From Adhaeribacter radiodurans (GTDB lineage Bacteria > Bacteroidota > Bacteroidia > Cytophagales > Hymenobacteraceae), in contig NZ_CP055153.1 of the NCBI RefSeq assembly GCF_014075995.1, positions 2,604,001 through 2,668,000 on the forward strand: a DNA stretch of 64,000 bases, given 5' to 3'. Every line of letters begins with the position of its first letter. Position 1 is the stretch's first letter. Below are positions 35,875 to 44,661 of the stretch, one piece after another. The position numbers and the translations under genes were made by a program. The notes beneath the pieces were generated by a model. The model made no database searches. It saw only the letters and a list, made by a program, of their open reading frames with translations, and was not told where the DNA came from.

Positions 35875-36525
35875 ATGCAAAAGTCTGAAACTGCCCTTAA
35901 AGTAGCTTCGTTCCTGCTCGAAACCGAAGCTGTAAAACTTCGCCCCGATAATCCATTTACCTGGAGTTCGGGCTGGAACTCACCCATTTATTGTGATAAT
36001 CGCGTAACTCTTTCTTACCCTGTTATTCGTACGTATATTAAGAAACGTTTAGCCGAGTTAATTACCGAGCAATTTCCTCAAGTAGAAGTTATTGCCGGAG
36101 TAGCTACTGCCGGTATTGCCCAGGGAGCTTTAGTAGCCGATGTTCTGGACTTACCCTATATATACGTGCGTCCGGAACCAAAAGGCCATGGTATGGGTAA
36201 CCAAATAGAAGGAAAATTGCGGGAAGGCCAACAGGTAGTGTTAGTAGAAGATTTAATTTCGACGGGTGGAAGCTCCTTAAAAGCTGCTAAAGCAGTGCAG
36301 GCGGCAGGTGCGGAAGTAGTGGGCATGGTGGCCATTTTTACCTATGGCTTTGAAGTGGCAACTAAGAATTTCACGGAAGCTGATATTCCCTTCTATACGC
36401 TTAGCAATTACCAGAATTTATTAGGCATTGCCCTGGAACAAGGTTACATAAACGCCACCGCCCTACAAACCCTCTCTGACTGGCGAAAAAATCCTGCCAC
36501 TTGGGGAAAAGAAGTTACAGGTTGA
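35875..36525 (+). CDS. pyrE: Orotate phosphoribosyltransferase
   Basis: A 216-residue type I phosphoribosyltransferase of pyrimidine synthesis, converting orotate and PRPP to OMP. The PRPP loop VVLVEDLISTGGSS is intact, and TWSSGWNSPIYCDNR with AGVATAGIAQGALVAD supports PyrE over other PRTases. A TACTTTCG box ends just 3 bp before the ATG, which would give a nearly leaderless transcript, but it has a mismatch. It is a single gene. Confidence 0.95.
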   Translation: MQKSETALKVASFLLETEAVKLRPDNPFTWSSGWNSPIYCDNRVTLSYPVIRTYIKKRLAELITEQFPQVEVIAGVATAGIAQGALVADVLDLPYIYVRPEPKGHGMGNQIEGKLREGQQVVLVEDLISTGGSSLKAAKAVQAAGAEVVGMVAIFTYGFEVATKNFTEADIPFYTLSNYQNLLGIALEQGYINATALQTLSDWRKNPATWGKEVTG

Positions 36526-36537
36526 TTAGTTGGAAAT

Positions 36538-36671
36538 TTAGAAAGTTGAAAGGTTGAAACTTAGAATGTAAAATATTCTTCGATGAAATTCAAATGTTAG
36601 TATTGCCTATTTACTTTCCAAGTAAACCAATCTAAATAATAAATATTTAAAATAACCTTTCAACTTTCTAA
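36538..36671. repeat. Intergenic inverted repeat with an 18-bp perfect core
   Basis: TTAGAAAGTTGAAAGGTT (36538-36555) is the exact reverse complement of AACCTTTCAACTTTCTAA (36654-36671). Both arms extend imperfectly outward (AGTTGGAAA and TTTCCAACT). The element fills the gap between pyrE and the phosphoesterase gene, around an AT-rich centre of about 100 bp. Confidence 0.75.
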
Positions 36672-36691
36672 CCTTCAACTTTCCAACTTAA

Positions 36692-37186
36692 ATGAAAATC
36701 GGCCTGATTTCGGATACGCACGGCTACCTGGATGAGCAGATATTGCGGCATTTAGGTTATTGTGATGAGATTTGGCATGCCGGTGATTTTGGTACGTTGG
36801 CAGTTTCGGAAACATTGGCGGCCCTAAAGCCTCTCCGGGGCGTTTACGGCAATATCGATGATTCTACTATCCGACGCATACACCCTAAAACTTTACGGTT
36901 TACCTGTTCTAACCTAGATGTATTAATGACGCATATTGGTGGCTATCCGGGTAAATATAATCCAGAAATAAGAGCAGAGATTCAAGCGAACCCACCCCAA
37001 CTATTTATTTGCGGGCATTCGCATATTCTTAAAATTATGCCCGATAAAGCCAACCACTTATTACACATAAATCCGGGGGCAGCCGGTAAACATGGTTTTC
37101 ATAAGGTGCGAACTCTGGTTACTTTTATGGTTAGCGAAGGAAAAATGAGCGATTTAAAAGTAATAGAACTAGGAAAACGCGCTTAA
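36692..37186 (+). CDS. YfcE/MJ0936-type metallophosphoesterase
   Basis: A 164-residue calcineurin-like phosphoesterase: LISDTHG, WHAGDFG, YGNIDD, MTHIGGYPG and ICGHSHI give the full two-metal site. Such enzymes hydrolyse phosphodiesters; natural substrates are unclear. It starts 21 bp after the right arm of the inverted repeat. It converges with the small basic protein gene at 37296. Confidence 0.9.
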   Translation: MKIGLISDTHGYLDEQILRHLGYCDEIWHAGDFGTLAVSETLAALKPLRGVYGNIDDSTIRRIHPKTLRFTCSNLDVLMTHIGGYPGKYNPEIRAEIQANPPQLFICGHSHILKIMPDKANHLLHINPGAAGKHGFHKVRTLVTFMVSEGKMSDLKVIELGKRA

Positions 37187-37187
37187 A

Positions 37188-37221
37188 ACAAAAAAGTGTA
37201 CCTGCCGGAGCAAATACACTT
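37188..37221 (-). terminator. Terminator of the small basic protein gene
   Basis: A 7-bp stem (AAGTGTA 37194-37200 with TACACTT 37215-37221) has a GC-containing loop; on the minus strand it is followed by TTTTTTG and further Ts. It lies between convergent genes. Confidence 0.6.
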
Positions 37222-37295
37222 ATCAAAATCTTTTAGAATTAAACCTAAGCAGACGGCAGTTAACTTATCAAGGATGAAAGTTAACGAAAGAAAAA

Positions 37296-37499
37296 CTACT
37301 CGGCAGAAGCTTCAGTAGTAGTTGCTGCAACCGGTGCAGGCGCTGCAGCAGGCGCAGAAGCTGAAAATTGAGCTTTTAACGCATCTACATCTACATTTTT
37401 AATAACCGGAGTCGCTAATAATTGCTTTATAATCCGCTGCTTGTTATTAGCTCTTGCTTTATTTTTACGATCTTTTCTTTTAAGTCTGGTAACTGCCAT
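37296..37499 (-). CDS. Small basic protein with Ala/Pro-rich tail, conserved-hypothetical type
   Basis: A 67-residue protein. The first 28 residues are highly basic (RLKRKDRKNKARANNKQR), then comes a short segment ATPVIKNVDVDALKAQF, then an Ala/Pro/Thr tail (SAPAAAPAPVAA). I recognise it only as a type of small protein conserved among Bacteroidota. The basic start resembles RNA- or ribosome-binding peptides, but no function is known. It has its own terminator and is not a shadow of another gene. Confidence 0.72.
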   Translation of the reverse strand: MAVTRLKRKDRKNKARANNKQRIIKQLLATPVIKNVDVDALKAQFSASAPAAAPAPVAATTTEASAE

Positions 37500-37658
37500 C
37501 TTTCTAATTTTAAATTGAACCGCAAAAGTAAGATATAAATTTTACATTTTCAAAAAATTCTACTCCGCTTGTAATCTCCTCATATCGATATAAGTCGTTT
37601 TTTAAGTTTAAAGAGCTTTCTACCTGCATCTTATTCGATTTATACCTGGCCAGTTAAG

Positions 37659-37689
37659 TTGCAAAAAGAACAGTATGCCTATAATTTTG
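37659..37689 (+). promoter_or_regulatory. Promoter of the threonine aldolase operon
   Basis: TTG (37659-37661), a 20-bp spacer and TAATTTTG (37682-37689) fit the Bacteroidota sigma-factor consensus. The ATG follows at 37731. Confidence 0.6.
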
Positions 37690-37730
37690 CAAATTGCTTT
37701 ACTTTTAAAATAATACTCTAAAATTTAATC

Positions 37731-38762
37731 ATGCTTATATCTGATCTGCGCAGCGACACCGTTACCCGGCCCACGCCTGAAATGCTTGAAGTGATGTTTA
37801 GTGCTCCCGTGGGCGACGATGTTTTTGGCGAAGACCCTACTGTGAATGCGCTCGAAGAGAAAGCGGCTAATTTATTTAATTTAGAAGCCGGACTTTTTTG
37901 CCCTTCCGGTACCATGACCAACCAAATTGCCATTAAAGCCCATACCGAACCCCTTTCGGAAGTTATCTGCGATTATACCTCGCATATTTACCAGTACGAA
38001 GGCGGGGGAATTGCGGCTAATTCCGGCGCTTCGGTTTACTTATTACACGGAGAACGCGGTAAAATAACGCCGGCTATGGTACGTAGCGGCATCCGCCCGA
38101 ACAATATTCATTATCCTTTATCTAAATTAGTAACCTTAGAAAACACCTCCAACAAAGGTGGAGGCTCTTTTTATACTTTACCCGAAATAGCAGCTATTGC
38201 AGAAGTTTGCCGCGAAAATAATTTAGCATTTCATTTAGACGGAGCCCGTGTTTTTAATGCTTTAGTGGCTGCCAACGAACAGCCGCAGCCGTATGGTCAG
38301 TTTTTCGACAGCATTTCGGTGTGTTTATCTAAAGGGCTCGGCACTCCGGTTGGTTCGGTATTATTAGGCAATAAAGCATTTATTCAGAAAGCGCGCCGTA
38401 TTCGTAAGGTTTTTGGGGGTGGTATGCGTCAGGCGGGTTATTTAGCTGCTGCCGGTATTTATGCATTAGACAATCACGTAAACCGTTTAGTCGAAGATCA
38501 TAATAAAGCTAAAATATTGGCCGAAACCTTGCAAAACTGTTCTTATGTTCAGAATATTCAACCGGTAGATACCAACATTATTATTTTTAAATTAACGGAT
38601 CAGATTACCGAAAACCAATTTTTGCAGAAGCTAGCTGCTCAAAATGTACTGGCCTTGGATTTTGGCCCGCAGAGTATTCGCCTGGTAACGCATTTAGATT
38701 TTACCGATGCCATGCTCGAACACACAGTACAAGTGCTCCGGCATTTAGATTTCAATAATTAA
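37731..38762 (+). CDS. ltaE: Low-specificity L-threonine aldolase
   Basis: A 343-residue PLP enzyme of the beta-eliminating-lyase group. It begins DLRSDTVTRPTPEM, with GDDVFGEDPTVN, HLDGARVFNA and the PLP lysine in CLSKGLGTPVGS. It cleaves threonine or allo-threonine to glycine and acetaldehyde. It heads a three-gene operon with a GNAT gene (1 bp gap) and an AlkA-like glycosylase (overlap), an association with no obvious biochemical logic. Confidence 0.93.
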   Translation: MLISDLRSDTVTRPTPEMLEVMFSAPVGDDVFGEDPTVNALEEKAANLFNLEAGLFCPSGTMTNQIAIKAHTEPLSEVICDYTSHIYQYEGGGIAANSGASVYLLHGERGKITPAMVRSGIRPNNIHYPLSKLVTLENTSNKGGGSFYTLPEIAAIAEVCRENNLAFHLDGARVFNALVAANEQPQPYGQFFDSISVCLSKGLGTPVGSVLLGNKAFIQKARRIRKVFGGGMRQAGYLAAAGIYALDNHVNRLVEDHNKAKILAETLQNCSYVQNIQPVDTNIIIFKLTDQITENQFLQKLAAQNVLALDFGPQSIRLVTHLDFTDAMLEHTVQVLRHLDFNN

Positions 38763-38763
38763 T

Positions 38764-39345
38764 ATGCATTCGTTCCGCCATTTTTCCGAAGCAGGGTTAC
38801 AAATCCGGTTGGCTGAACCGGCAGATGCATCCATTCTGGCGGAACTGGGACGGAGAACTTTCCTGGAAACGTTTTACGAAGTAGTGCCTCAACATGCTAT
38901 GCTCCCGTATTTAGCTGCCTCGTTTCAGAAAGAAAAAATAACTGCCGAAATAGAAGAAAAAAAAGCGACCTACTTTTTAGCAAATTTAAAAGTAACTCCG
39001 ATTGGTTATGCTAAAATAAGGGACGATCGCCAGCCGGAAGTTCTTAAAGATAATATGGCAGTTGAACTGGAGCGGATTTATGTATTGCAAAATTATATCG
39101 GGAAAGGTATGGGGCGGCAGCTTTACCAGTTTGTTGAAAATTTTAGTAAAAACAATGATTATGCGGCCCTATGGTTATCTGTTTGGCAAAATAATACTGT
39201 AGCCCTTTTCTTTTACGAGAAGTTGGGTTTTAAGCCAAAGCAAGATTATACTTTTTATGTCTCGGGTATTCCTTACCAGAATTTAATTTTGAGTAAAGAT
39301 TTAACCCCAACCGTTAAATTCTACAAAAATGAATCAAAATTCTGA
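38764..39345 (+). CDS. GNAT-family N-acetyltransferase
   Basis: A 193-residue GNAT domain: IRLAEPADASILAEL at the start, the acetyl-CoA loop YIGKGMGRQLY (Q/RxxGxG/A type), and LWLSVWQNNTVALFFYEKLGF. Members of this subgroup acetylate small molecules or protein N-termini; substrate is unknown. It begins 1 bp after ltaE and overlaps the next gene by 17 bp. Confidence 0.88.
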   Translation: MHSFRHFSEAGLQIRLAEPADASILAELGRRTFLETFYEVVPQHAMLPYLAASFQKEKITAEIEEKKATYFLANLKVTPIGYAKIRDDRQPEVLKDNMAVELERIYVLQNYIGKGMGRQLYQFVENFSKNNDYAALWLSVWQNNTVALFFYEKLGFKPKQDYTFYVSGIPYQNLILSKDLTPTVKFYKNESKF

Positions 39346-39934
39346 TTGGCAGCTTGTTTTGTTACAAGATCTTGTTTTGGCAACTATTATTGAAGGATGG
39401 CCCATTATCGAGTCTTCGGCCCGAACCGATATTTACCTCAGTTTGCTTAGTTCTATTATTAGTCAGCAATTATCTACCAGAGTAGCCAGCGTTATTAAAA
39501 GCCGGTTTTTAAATCTTTTTCCGGAACAATATCCTCACCCGGAGCTGCTGCAAACTTTACCCGATGAAACCCTGCGTGGGGTGGGTTTATCTTACCAAAA
39601 GTTAAATTACATTCGCAACGTGGCAGCTTTTAAGGAAACCGGACAACTGGAACATGCTTTTGTAAATGCTTTGGAAGATGAGGCTTTAATTACGCACCTC
39701 ACCCAAATTAAAGGCGTTGGCCGCTGGACGGTGGAGATGATTTTAATGTTCGCTTTAGACCGCCCGGATGTTTTTCCGGTTCTGGACTTAGGTATTCAAA
39801 ACGCCATGAAAAAAGCTTATGGCTTAGAAACTTCGGGCAAAATCTTATTTGCGCAAATGCGGGAAATAGCCGAAAACTGGCGCCCTTACCGTACCATCGC
39901 CTGTAAATACCTTTGGAAGTCGCTGGATAGTTAA
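39329..39934 (+). CDS. DNA-3-methyladenine glycosylase II (AlkA-type, HhH-GPD)
   Basis: A 201-residue base-excision glycosylase without the AlkA N-terminal domain. The helix-hairpin-helix is IKGVGRWTVEM, and the catalytic aspartate is in FPVLDLGIQ. SIISQQLSTRVA is the typical start of the GPD fold. It removes alkylated purines from DNA. It overlaps the GNAT gene by 17 bp, so they are translationally coupled. Confidence 0.9.
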   Translation: MNQNSDWQLVLLQDLVLATIIEGWPIIESSARTDIYLSLLSSIISQQLSTRVASVIKSRFLNLFPEQYPHPELLQTLPDETLRGVGLSYQKLNYIRNVAAFKETGQLEHAFVNALEDEALITHLTQIKGVGRWTVEMILMFALDRPDVFPVLDLGIQNAMKKAYGLETSGKILFAQMREIAENWRPYRTIACKYLWKSLDS

Positions 39935-40160
39935 ATTGCTGGTTGCTTGTTGAAAAGTTAGAAAGTTTGAAGGTTTAAAAGTTGATTAGTAAGATTATAG
40001 TAATTGGTCTTCTTCTTATTAAAGCAGAATATTGTAAGTACTACTAGTTTAATTAACCTATAGGCGAACGTTAATGGTTAGTCGCTAATTTTAGATTTAG
40101 TAAATTTTAAAATCAACAATCCAATAATATAAATAACAACGAACAACGAACAACAAACAA
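39935..40160. repeat. Low-complexity intergenic sequence with weak inverted repeat
   Basis: The left end (GGTTGCTTGTTGAAAAG) and right end (GAACAACAAACAAC) are loosely complementary and resemble the other text-like repeats of the window. No gene or terminator is visible in these 226 bp. Confidence 0.4.
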
Positions 40161-41078
40161 CTACTTTACCTTTGCCCGTTTAATCAAATAAGATTGTAAA
40201 ACTTTATCGAAAGGTTCGGAAATATCTACCGGAATAAAATCAATTTTATATTGGCCACATTTTAAAGCTAAATCTTGTTTAAATTGGCTGATGGCTGCCT
40301 GGTATTGCGCTTTTACCTGCGAAGGTTGTAACTTAATTTCTTCACCGGTTTCTACGTCTACAAAAATGTACGGCCGTTCGGCAAAATCAAATTGTTCTTC
40401 GGTGCGCTTATCCATTACATGAAATAACAATACTTCGTGGTTCTGGTGCTTTAAGTGCTGCAATGCCGCAAAAATTGTGGAAGTGTCGTCGTTGCGGCCC
40501 AGCATATCGCTAAAAATTATTACCAGAGAGCGTTTAGGAATTTGCTGCGCAATTTGATGAATGACGGTTGCCGTTTCGGTGGTTTTAGTAGACGTGGGTT
40601 GTTGTAACACTTGCTGTAAATTAAGCAACAACGTATGCAAGTGCGTGCTCGTAGATTTTACCGGCGTTTGCAAATTAATTTTATCTGAAAAAGTTACTAA
40701 ACCAACCGCATCGCGCTGTTTTTGGAGCATAACAGCAATGGCAGCCGCACTTAAAGCGCTAAAAGCTATTTTACCGTAAGTTTCTACCGGGTAATACATA
40801 GACGGGGAAACATCCACCAATATATGACAACGTAAATTAGTTTCTTCTTCGTAGCGCTTCACGAACACTTTATCGGTACGGGCAAATACTTTCCAATCTA
40901 TATGGCGGGTACTTTCGCCGCTGTTATACAACCGGTGTTCCGAAAATTCTACCGAAAAGCCATGGTAAGGCGATTGATGCAAACCGGTAATAAATCCGGC
41001 CACTAATTGCTTAGCCAGAAATTCTAAATTTTCAAATCGGCGAATAGCGGCTAAATCAATGGAGAGAGTATTTTTCAT
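40161..41078 (-). CDS. DUF58 protein (second copy)
   Basis: A 305-residue DUF58 protein related to the one at 26213: SPYHGFSVEFSEHRLYN, HIDWKVFARTDK and a VWA-like core HILVDVSPSMYYP with DxSxS kept. It differs from the first copy in lacking an adjacent Bat operon, and no MoxR gene is near. DUF58/MoxR pairs are thought to mature metal- or cofactor-bearing complexes. It is monocistronic and ends at a low-complexity gap. Confidence 0.87.
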   Translation of the reverse strand: MKNTLSIDLAAIRRFENLEFLAKQLVAGFITGLHQSPYHGFSVEFSEHRLYNSGESTRHIDWKVFARTDKVFVKRYEEETNLRCHILVDVSPSMYYPVETYGKIAFSALSAAAIAVMLQKQRDAVGLVTFSDKINLQTPVKSTSTHLHTLLLNLQQVLQQPTSTKTTETATVIHQIAQQIPKRSLVIIFSDMLGRNDDTSTIFAALQHLKHQNHEVLLFHVMDKRTEEQFDFAERPYIFVDVETGEEIKLQPSQVKAQYQAAISQFKQDLALKCGQYKIDFIPVDISEPFDKVLQSYLIKRAKVK

Positions 41079-41302
41079 CTAAAGCTGGTAAATCCTAAAT
41101 AGCAGAAAGAAAGATAAATAATCAACGATTTCCCTTATTAAAGAGATACCGATTTCTAACGAAAAGTAAGTAAAATAATTACTCTACTACGTTAAGCAAA
41201 AAATATATTTACAAAAACAATCTAAAATTAACTATGAAAATTTTTATAAATCATAACAATATATTACTTTAGCCTTATATCTAAACCAGAAAATAGAGAA
41301 AA

Positions 41303-41629
41303 GTGGAAGAGAACAACGAAAAAGCTGAAATTTATTCGCAACGAATAAGAGCAGGGAAAAGGACGTACTTCTTTGATGTGAAATCTACTCGTTCAAACGA
41401 TTATTATCTTACCATCACAGAAAGTAAACGCAAATTTAAAGACGATACTTATTCGTACGAGAAGCACAAGATCTTCCTGTACAAAGAAGATTTCGCTAAA
41501 TTTGTCGAAGCCTTGCAAAGTACCATCGACCACGTAAAAACAGAACTCCTCACCGAGGATATCCTGGCAGAACTGGAAAAGCAAGCCACGGAACCAGCCA
41601 CTCTCGACGACGAGCTAAAGTGGGAATAG
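41303..41629 (+). CDS. DUF3276 Pur-alpha-like nucleic-acid-binding protein
   Basis: A 108-residue PUR-domain protein: SQRIRAGKRTYFFDVKST, DYYLTITESKRKF, HKIFLYKEDFAKF. This family includes Borrelia Bpur, which binds DNA and RNA; it is highly conserved in Bacteroidota. The start is GTG (41303), with MEENNEKAEIY as the family N-terminus and no in-frame ATG nearby. A TACTTTAG box about 30 bp upstream is a weak -7 candidate. It is a single gene. Confidence 0.87.
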   Translation: MEENNEKAEIYSQRIRAGKRTYFFDVKSTRSNDYYLTITESKRKFKDDTYSYEKHKIFLYKEDFAKFVEALQSTIDHVKTELLTEDILAELEKQATEPATLDDELKWE

Positions 41630-41822
41630 GTAATTTTTAGGCTATTTACAGGATATCATCTTGGATGAGGCTCATGCTTTGCGTGGGCTTTTTTATTTTA
41701 AATCGTGCTTAATTCTATCATTTTAGTAAATTTTTGCGAAGAACAATATCGTATTTTTTAGTTTACTCTCCATTAAAATCGTTCTTCTGCATCTAATCTA
41801 AATTCTTTCAATTTTAAAGTAA

Positions 41823-42260
41823 ATGGTTACCCTAATAACTAACCTGAAGATTGTTCTTGCGGTATTATTAATATTAAATATAGGGTTGGTTGTTTTATTT
41901 AAAAATCCGCTTCGGATGGTTAAAGGCCCGTTTATTTTATTTTGTTTCCTGGCAGTTGTTTGTTTAGGCTACCGGTTTCTGGTTTATCCCCGAATTGAAA
42001 AAGAAATACAAACCGAAAAACAAGCCGAAATAAAAAAAAGAGGTTGGAAATATATAGATGATCCAGAGCTAGATGCAGATTTTATTACCCGGCATTTGGC
42101 AAATAGTACCACCAGTTCTGCACTTTTCCGGATAACTGGTTTTCAAACCATTTTTGCTTTTATAGCCGCAGCTATCGGTTTCTTTACTACCTCTGATAAA
42201 AAAGTATATGGCCTTTATGCTTTAGGGTTCCTGGCGCTGGCCTTCTTGTTTTTAACTTAA
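41823..42260 (+). CDS. Uncharacterised four-TM membrane protein
   Basis: A 145-residue protein with two N-terminal spans (about residues 8-28 and 34-53), a charged cytoplasmic or periplasmic loop (RIEKEIQTEKQAEIKKRGW) and two C-terminal spans (about 108-125 and 130-145). No family is recognised. Codon use looks like its neighbours and the frame is intact. It stands alone between the DUF3276 and ychF genes. Confidence 0.65.
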   Translation: MVTLITNLKIVLAVLLILNIGLVVLFKNPLRMVKGPFILFCFLAVVCLGYRFLVYPRIEKEIQTEKQAEIKKRGWKYIDDPELDADFITRHLANSTTSSALFRITGFQTIFAFIAAAIGFFTTSDKKVYGLYALGFLALAFLFLT

Positions 42261-42372
42261 CTTTGGTAAAGCTTTTACTAAATTTATCTACTCCTCCATC
42301 TTCAAATTCTAATTCTTTCTAGGTTTCAAAGCTTGATTTTGCGATAAGTAAGGGTGCTAACAAAATTGTAGC

Positions 42373-42380
42373 TATATTTG
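42373..42380 (+). promoter_or_regulatory. -7 promoter element upstream of ychF, with a long leader
   Basis: TATATTTG followed by CGCCC is a perfect -7 match of the form often seen at strong Bacteroidota promoters. The ychF ATG is 134 bp further on, leaving a leader of about 125 nt. A -33 TTG at standard spacing is not visible. Confidence 0.5.
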
Positions 42381-42514
42381 CGCCCAAATCTAAATTTAAG
42401 TTGAACGAAGTATACAGTACCGTATGAAGCGGATCATAATAGCCGATCTGGTTTTATAACTTACCTGTTTTTCGGAAAACTTATCACTTTAAAACTAGCA
42501 TATATACTATTTTC

Positions 42515-43612
42515 ATGGGATTACGATGCGGAATTGTAGGCTTGCCGAACGTCGGGAAATCAACTTTGTTTAATGCCATTTCCAGTGCGAAAGCGGAATC
42601 GGCGAACTATCCTTTTTGTACTATTGAGCCTAACGTGGGCGTGGTAACTGTTCCGGACGAACGGTTGCAGATGTTGGAAGAATTGGTGCATCCGGAGCGG
42701 GTGCTGCCTACTATTATAGAATTCGTGGATATCGCCGGCTTAGTAAAAGGAGCCAGTAAAGGCGAAGGTTTAGGAAATAAATTCTTAGCGAATATCCGGG
42801 AAGTAGATGCCATTATTCACGTAGTGCGGTGCTTCGACGACCCTAATATAGTGCACGTAGCCGGCGGGGTAGATCCGGTTTTCGACAAAGACGTTATTGA
42901 TACGGAGCTGCAATTAAAAGACTTGGAATCAATTGATAAAAAAATTGCCAAAGTAGAGCGTACTGCTAAAGCCGGCGATACTAAAGCAAAAAAAGAACTG
43001 GCCTCTTTACAGGCTTTTAAAGCGCACCTGGAAAGTGGTAAAAATGCACGCTCTTTACCTTTCACCGACGAAGACCTAGAAGCAGTAGCCGATTTACAAC
43101 TATTAACTTTAAAGCCGGTTATTTACGTAGCCAACGTTGACGAAGCTTCCATTACTTTGGGTAACCAATATATTGAGGCTTTAAAACAACACGTAAAAGA
43201 CGAAAACGCGGAAGTTGTAGTTATTTCAGCCGCTATTGAAGCACAAATTGCTGAATTAACCGATCCGGATGAAAAAGAAATGTTTTTGTCCGAATACGGT
43301 TTAAAAGAATCTGGTTTAAATCAATTAATTCGGGCTTCTTACCACCTCTTAAATTTAATTACTTATTTTACAGCCGGGCCAAAAGAAGTTCGTGCCTGGA
43401 CCATTCAGAAAGGTTGGAAAGCCCCGCAGGCGGCCGGTGTAATTCACTCGGATTTTGAAAAAGGCTTTATCCGGGCCGAAGTCATTAAACTGCCAGATTA
43501 TCAGGAATATAAATTTGAAACAAAAATAAAAGAAGCCGGTAAAATGGCCGTAGAAGGAAAAGAATACGTGGTTCAAGACGGCGACATAATGCACTTCCGG
43601 TTTAATGTGTAA
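42515..43612 (+). CDS. ychF: YchF/Ola1 family redox-regulated ATPase
   Basis: A 365-residue P-loop protein of the Obg-related family: G1 [14 protein letters not shown]3 [10 protein letters not shown], the altered G4 NVDE that gives ATP rather than GTP preference, and a C-terminal TGS domain ending [12 protein letters not shown]. YchF binds ribosomes and affects stress and antioxidant responses. Length is standard. It is monocistronic with a strong terminator. Confidence 0.96.
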   Translation: MGLRCGIVGLPNVGKSTLFNAISSAKAESANYPFCTIEPNVGVVTVPDERLQMLEELVHPERVLPTIIEFVDIAGLVKGASKGEGLGNKFLANIREVDAIIHVVRCFDDPNIVHVAGGVDPVFDKDVIDTELQLKDLESIDKKIAKVERTAKAGDTKAKKELASLQAFKAHLESGKNARSLPFTDEDLEAVADLQLLTLKPVIYVANVDEASITLGNQYIEALKQHVKDENAEVVVISAAIEAQIAELTDPDEKEMFLSEYGLKESGLNQLIRASYHLLNLITYFTAGPKEVRAWTIQKGWKAPQAAGVIHSDFEKGFIRAEVIKLPDYQEYKFETKIKEAGKMAVEGKEYVVQDGDIMHFRFNV

Positions 43613-43649
43613 AAACTATATTTAAAAAAATATAAAATGTTTTCATAAG

Positions 43650-43684
43650 AAAAGCCGCCTTAATCTAGAGTTAAGGCGGCTTTT
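43650..43684. terminator. Bidirectional terminator after ychF
   Basis: A perfect 14-bp stem (AAAAGCCGCCTTAA with TTAAGGCGGCTTTT, loop TCTAGAG) is followed by Ts on the plus strand and preceded by As, so it can also end minus-strand transcripts such as the remnant at 43719. Confidence 0.9.
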
Positions 43685-43718
43685 TGCATATATATATATT
43701 TACAGTTTATTTTAATTC

Positions 43719-44044
43719 CTAAATATTTGTTTCAAGATTATTATTATAAACAAGCATGTAAGTAACAAGTACCAAAATAGTAACCATAGCGGGCAACAAA
43801 CCAACAGGGTATCTTAAAATATAAAATGCAGCACCAAGGCCTTAAAAGAAAAATTCAAATAGATAAACAAGATCAGCCCCATTATCAAGGCACTTGAGCC
43901 AATTAATGAACTTGATAGGTGAAAGTAAAGGTGGCGGTTAAATAGTACAGGTAAGGCTAAAAAACTTAATGAAAGCAAGATTATTTGATGTATAAACTTA
44001 AAGCTAGGAGTTATTTGGAATTTGATTAAAGATACCCTTTGCTT
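43719..44044 (-). pseudogene. Frameshifted remnant of a small membrane protein
   Basis: The minus strand holds an 80-odd-codon open frame without a normal start, reading hydrophobic text (IILLSLSFLALPVLF, LIGSSALIMGLILFIYL) until a stop near 43816. From about 43842 another frame continues the hydrophobic pattern (GLGAAFYILRYPVGLLPAM, VTILVLVTYMLVY) to a TAG at 43719-43721. Together they suggest one four-TM protein broken by a frameshift and lacking its start. No family is recognised. A sequencing error could also produce the frameshift, but the absent start argues for decay. Confidence 0.45.
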
Positions 44045-44061
44045 TTAAATTATTTTGAGTA

Positions 44062-44661
44062 TTAATTTTCAACCCTTACTACTCTTTTCCAATTACCTTG
44101 ATTAGGGAATACAGAAATACCAAAGGGCACCATATATTTTGAAGGATAAAGAATATTATTTTTTGAACCATCACTTATGCAATTGGAGGACCAAATTGGA
44201 ATAGTTTTAGAACTCGTAGTATAAGCATTAATAAAAACTTGACTTACAAAAGTGGTTTCTGAATTTGAATAAGCTCTTTGTTGTGGGATAAATTTGCTTG
44301 ACTCATGATCCCAAACCATATCAGTGGTTGACCCGATTCTAGTTCTTTGGTCTGATTTCATGTTAAATTTAACTTCAAAAATATAATCAGCATTTTGAAT
44401 AGCAGTTTCTTTCCAACCTTTTTTTAATAATTCAATTTTAATAAATTCTAATAGATTCTTTTCTACCAGTTTTTCACTTTGAAGAGAATCAGGCTTAACT
44501 GCAAATGTTGCTGATTCTATGGTTCCAATATCAATTGTTGGATCTTTAATACTGGATACTTGATATTCTACAGAGGGTGATAAAAACTGAGCCGATAACA
44601 ACAAAGGCGATAAACAGGATTGAACCAAAAAAGAAATAATTAAGGTTAAAAGGTTTCTCAT
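44062..44661 (-). CDS. Orphan secreted protein, possibly DUF4136-like
   Basis: A 199-residue protein with an N-terminal signal peptide (LLTLIISFLVQSC, continuing to LLLSAQ). A cysteine in QSCLS could be a lipobox but the motif is poor. The body alternates strands and helices: an IGTIESATFAV strand, an LLEFIKIELLKKGWKE helix, ADYIFEVKFNM and FVSQVFINAY. This resembles the DUF4136 layout of periplasmic lipoproteins, but I cannot confirm it. It is monocistronic in an AT-rich region and may be recently acquired. Confidence 0.6.
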   Translation of the reverse strand: MRNLLTLIISFLVQSCLSPLLLSAQFLSPSVEYQVSSIKDPTIDIGTIESATFAVKPDSLQSEKLVEKNLLEFIKIELLKKGWKETAIQNADYIFEVKFNMKSDQRTRIGSTTDMVWDHESSKFIPQQRAYSNSETTFVSQVFINAYTTSSKTIPIWSSNCISDGSKNNILYPSKYMVPFGISVFPNQGNWKRVVRVEN

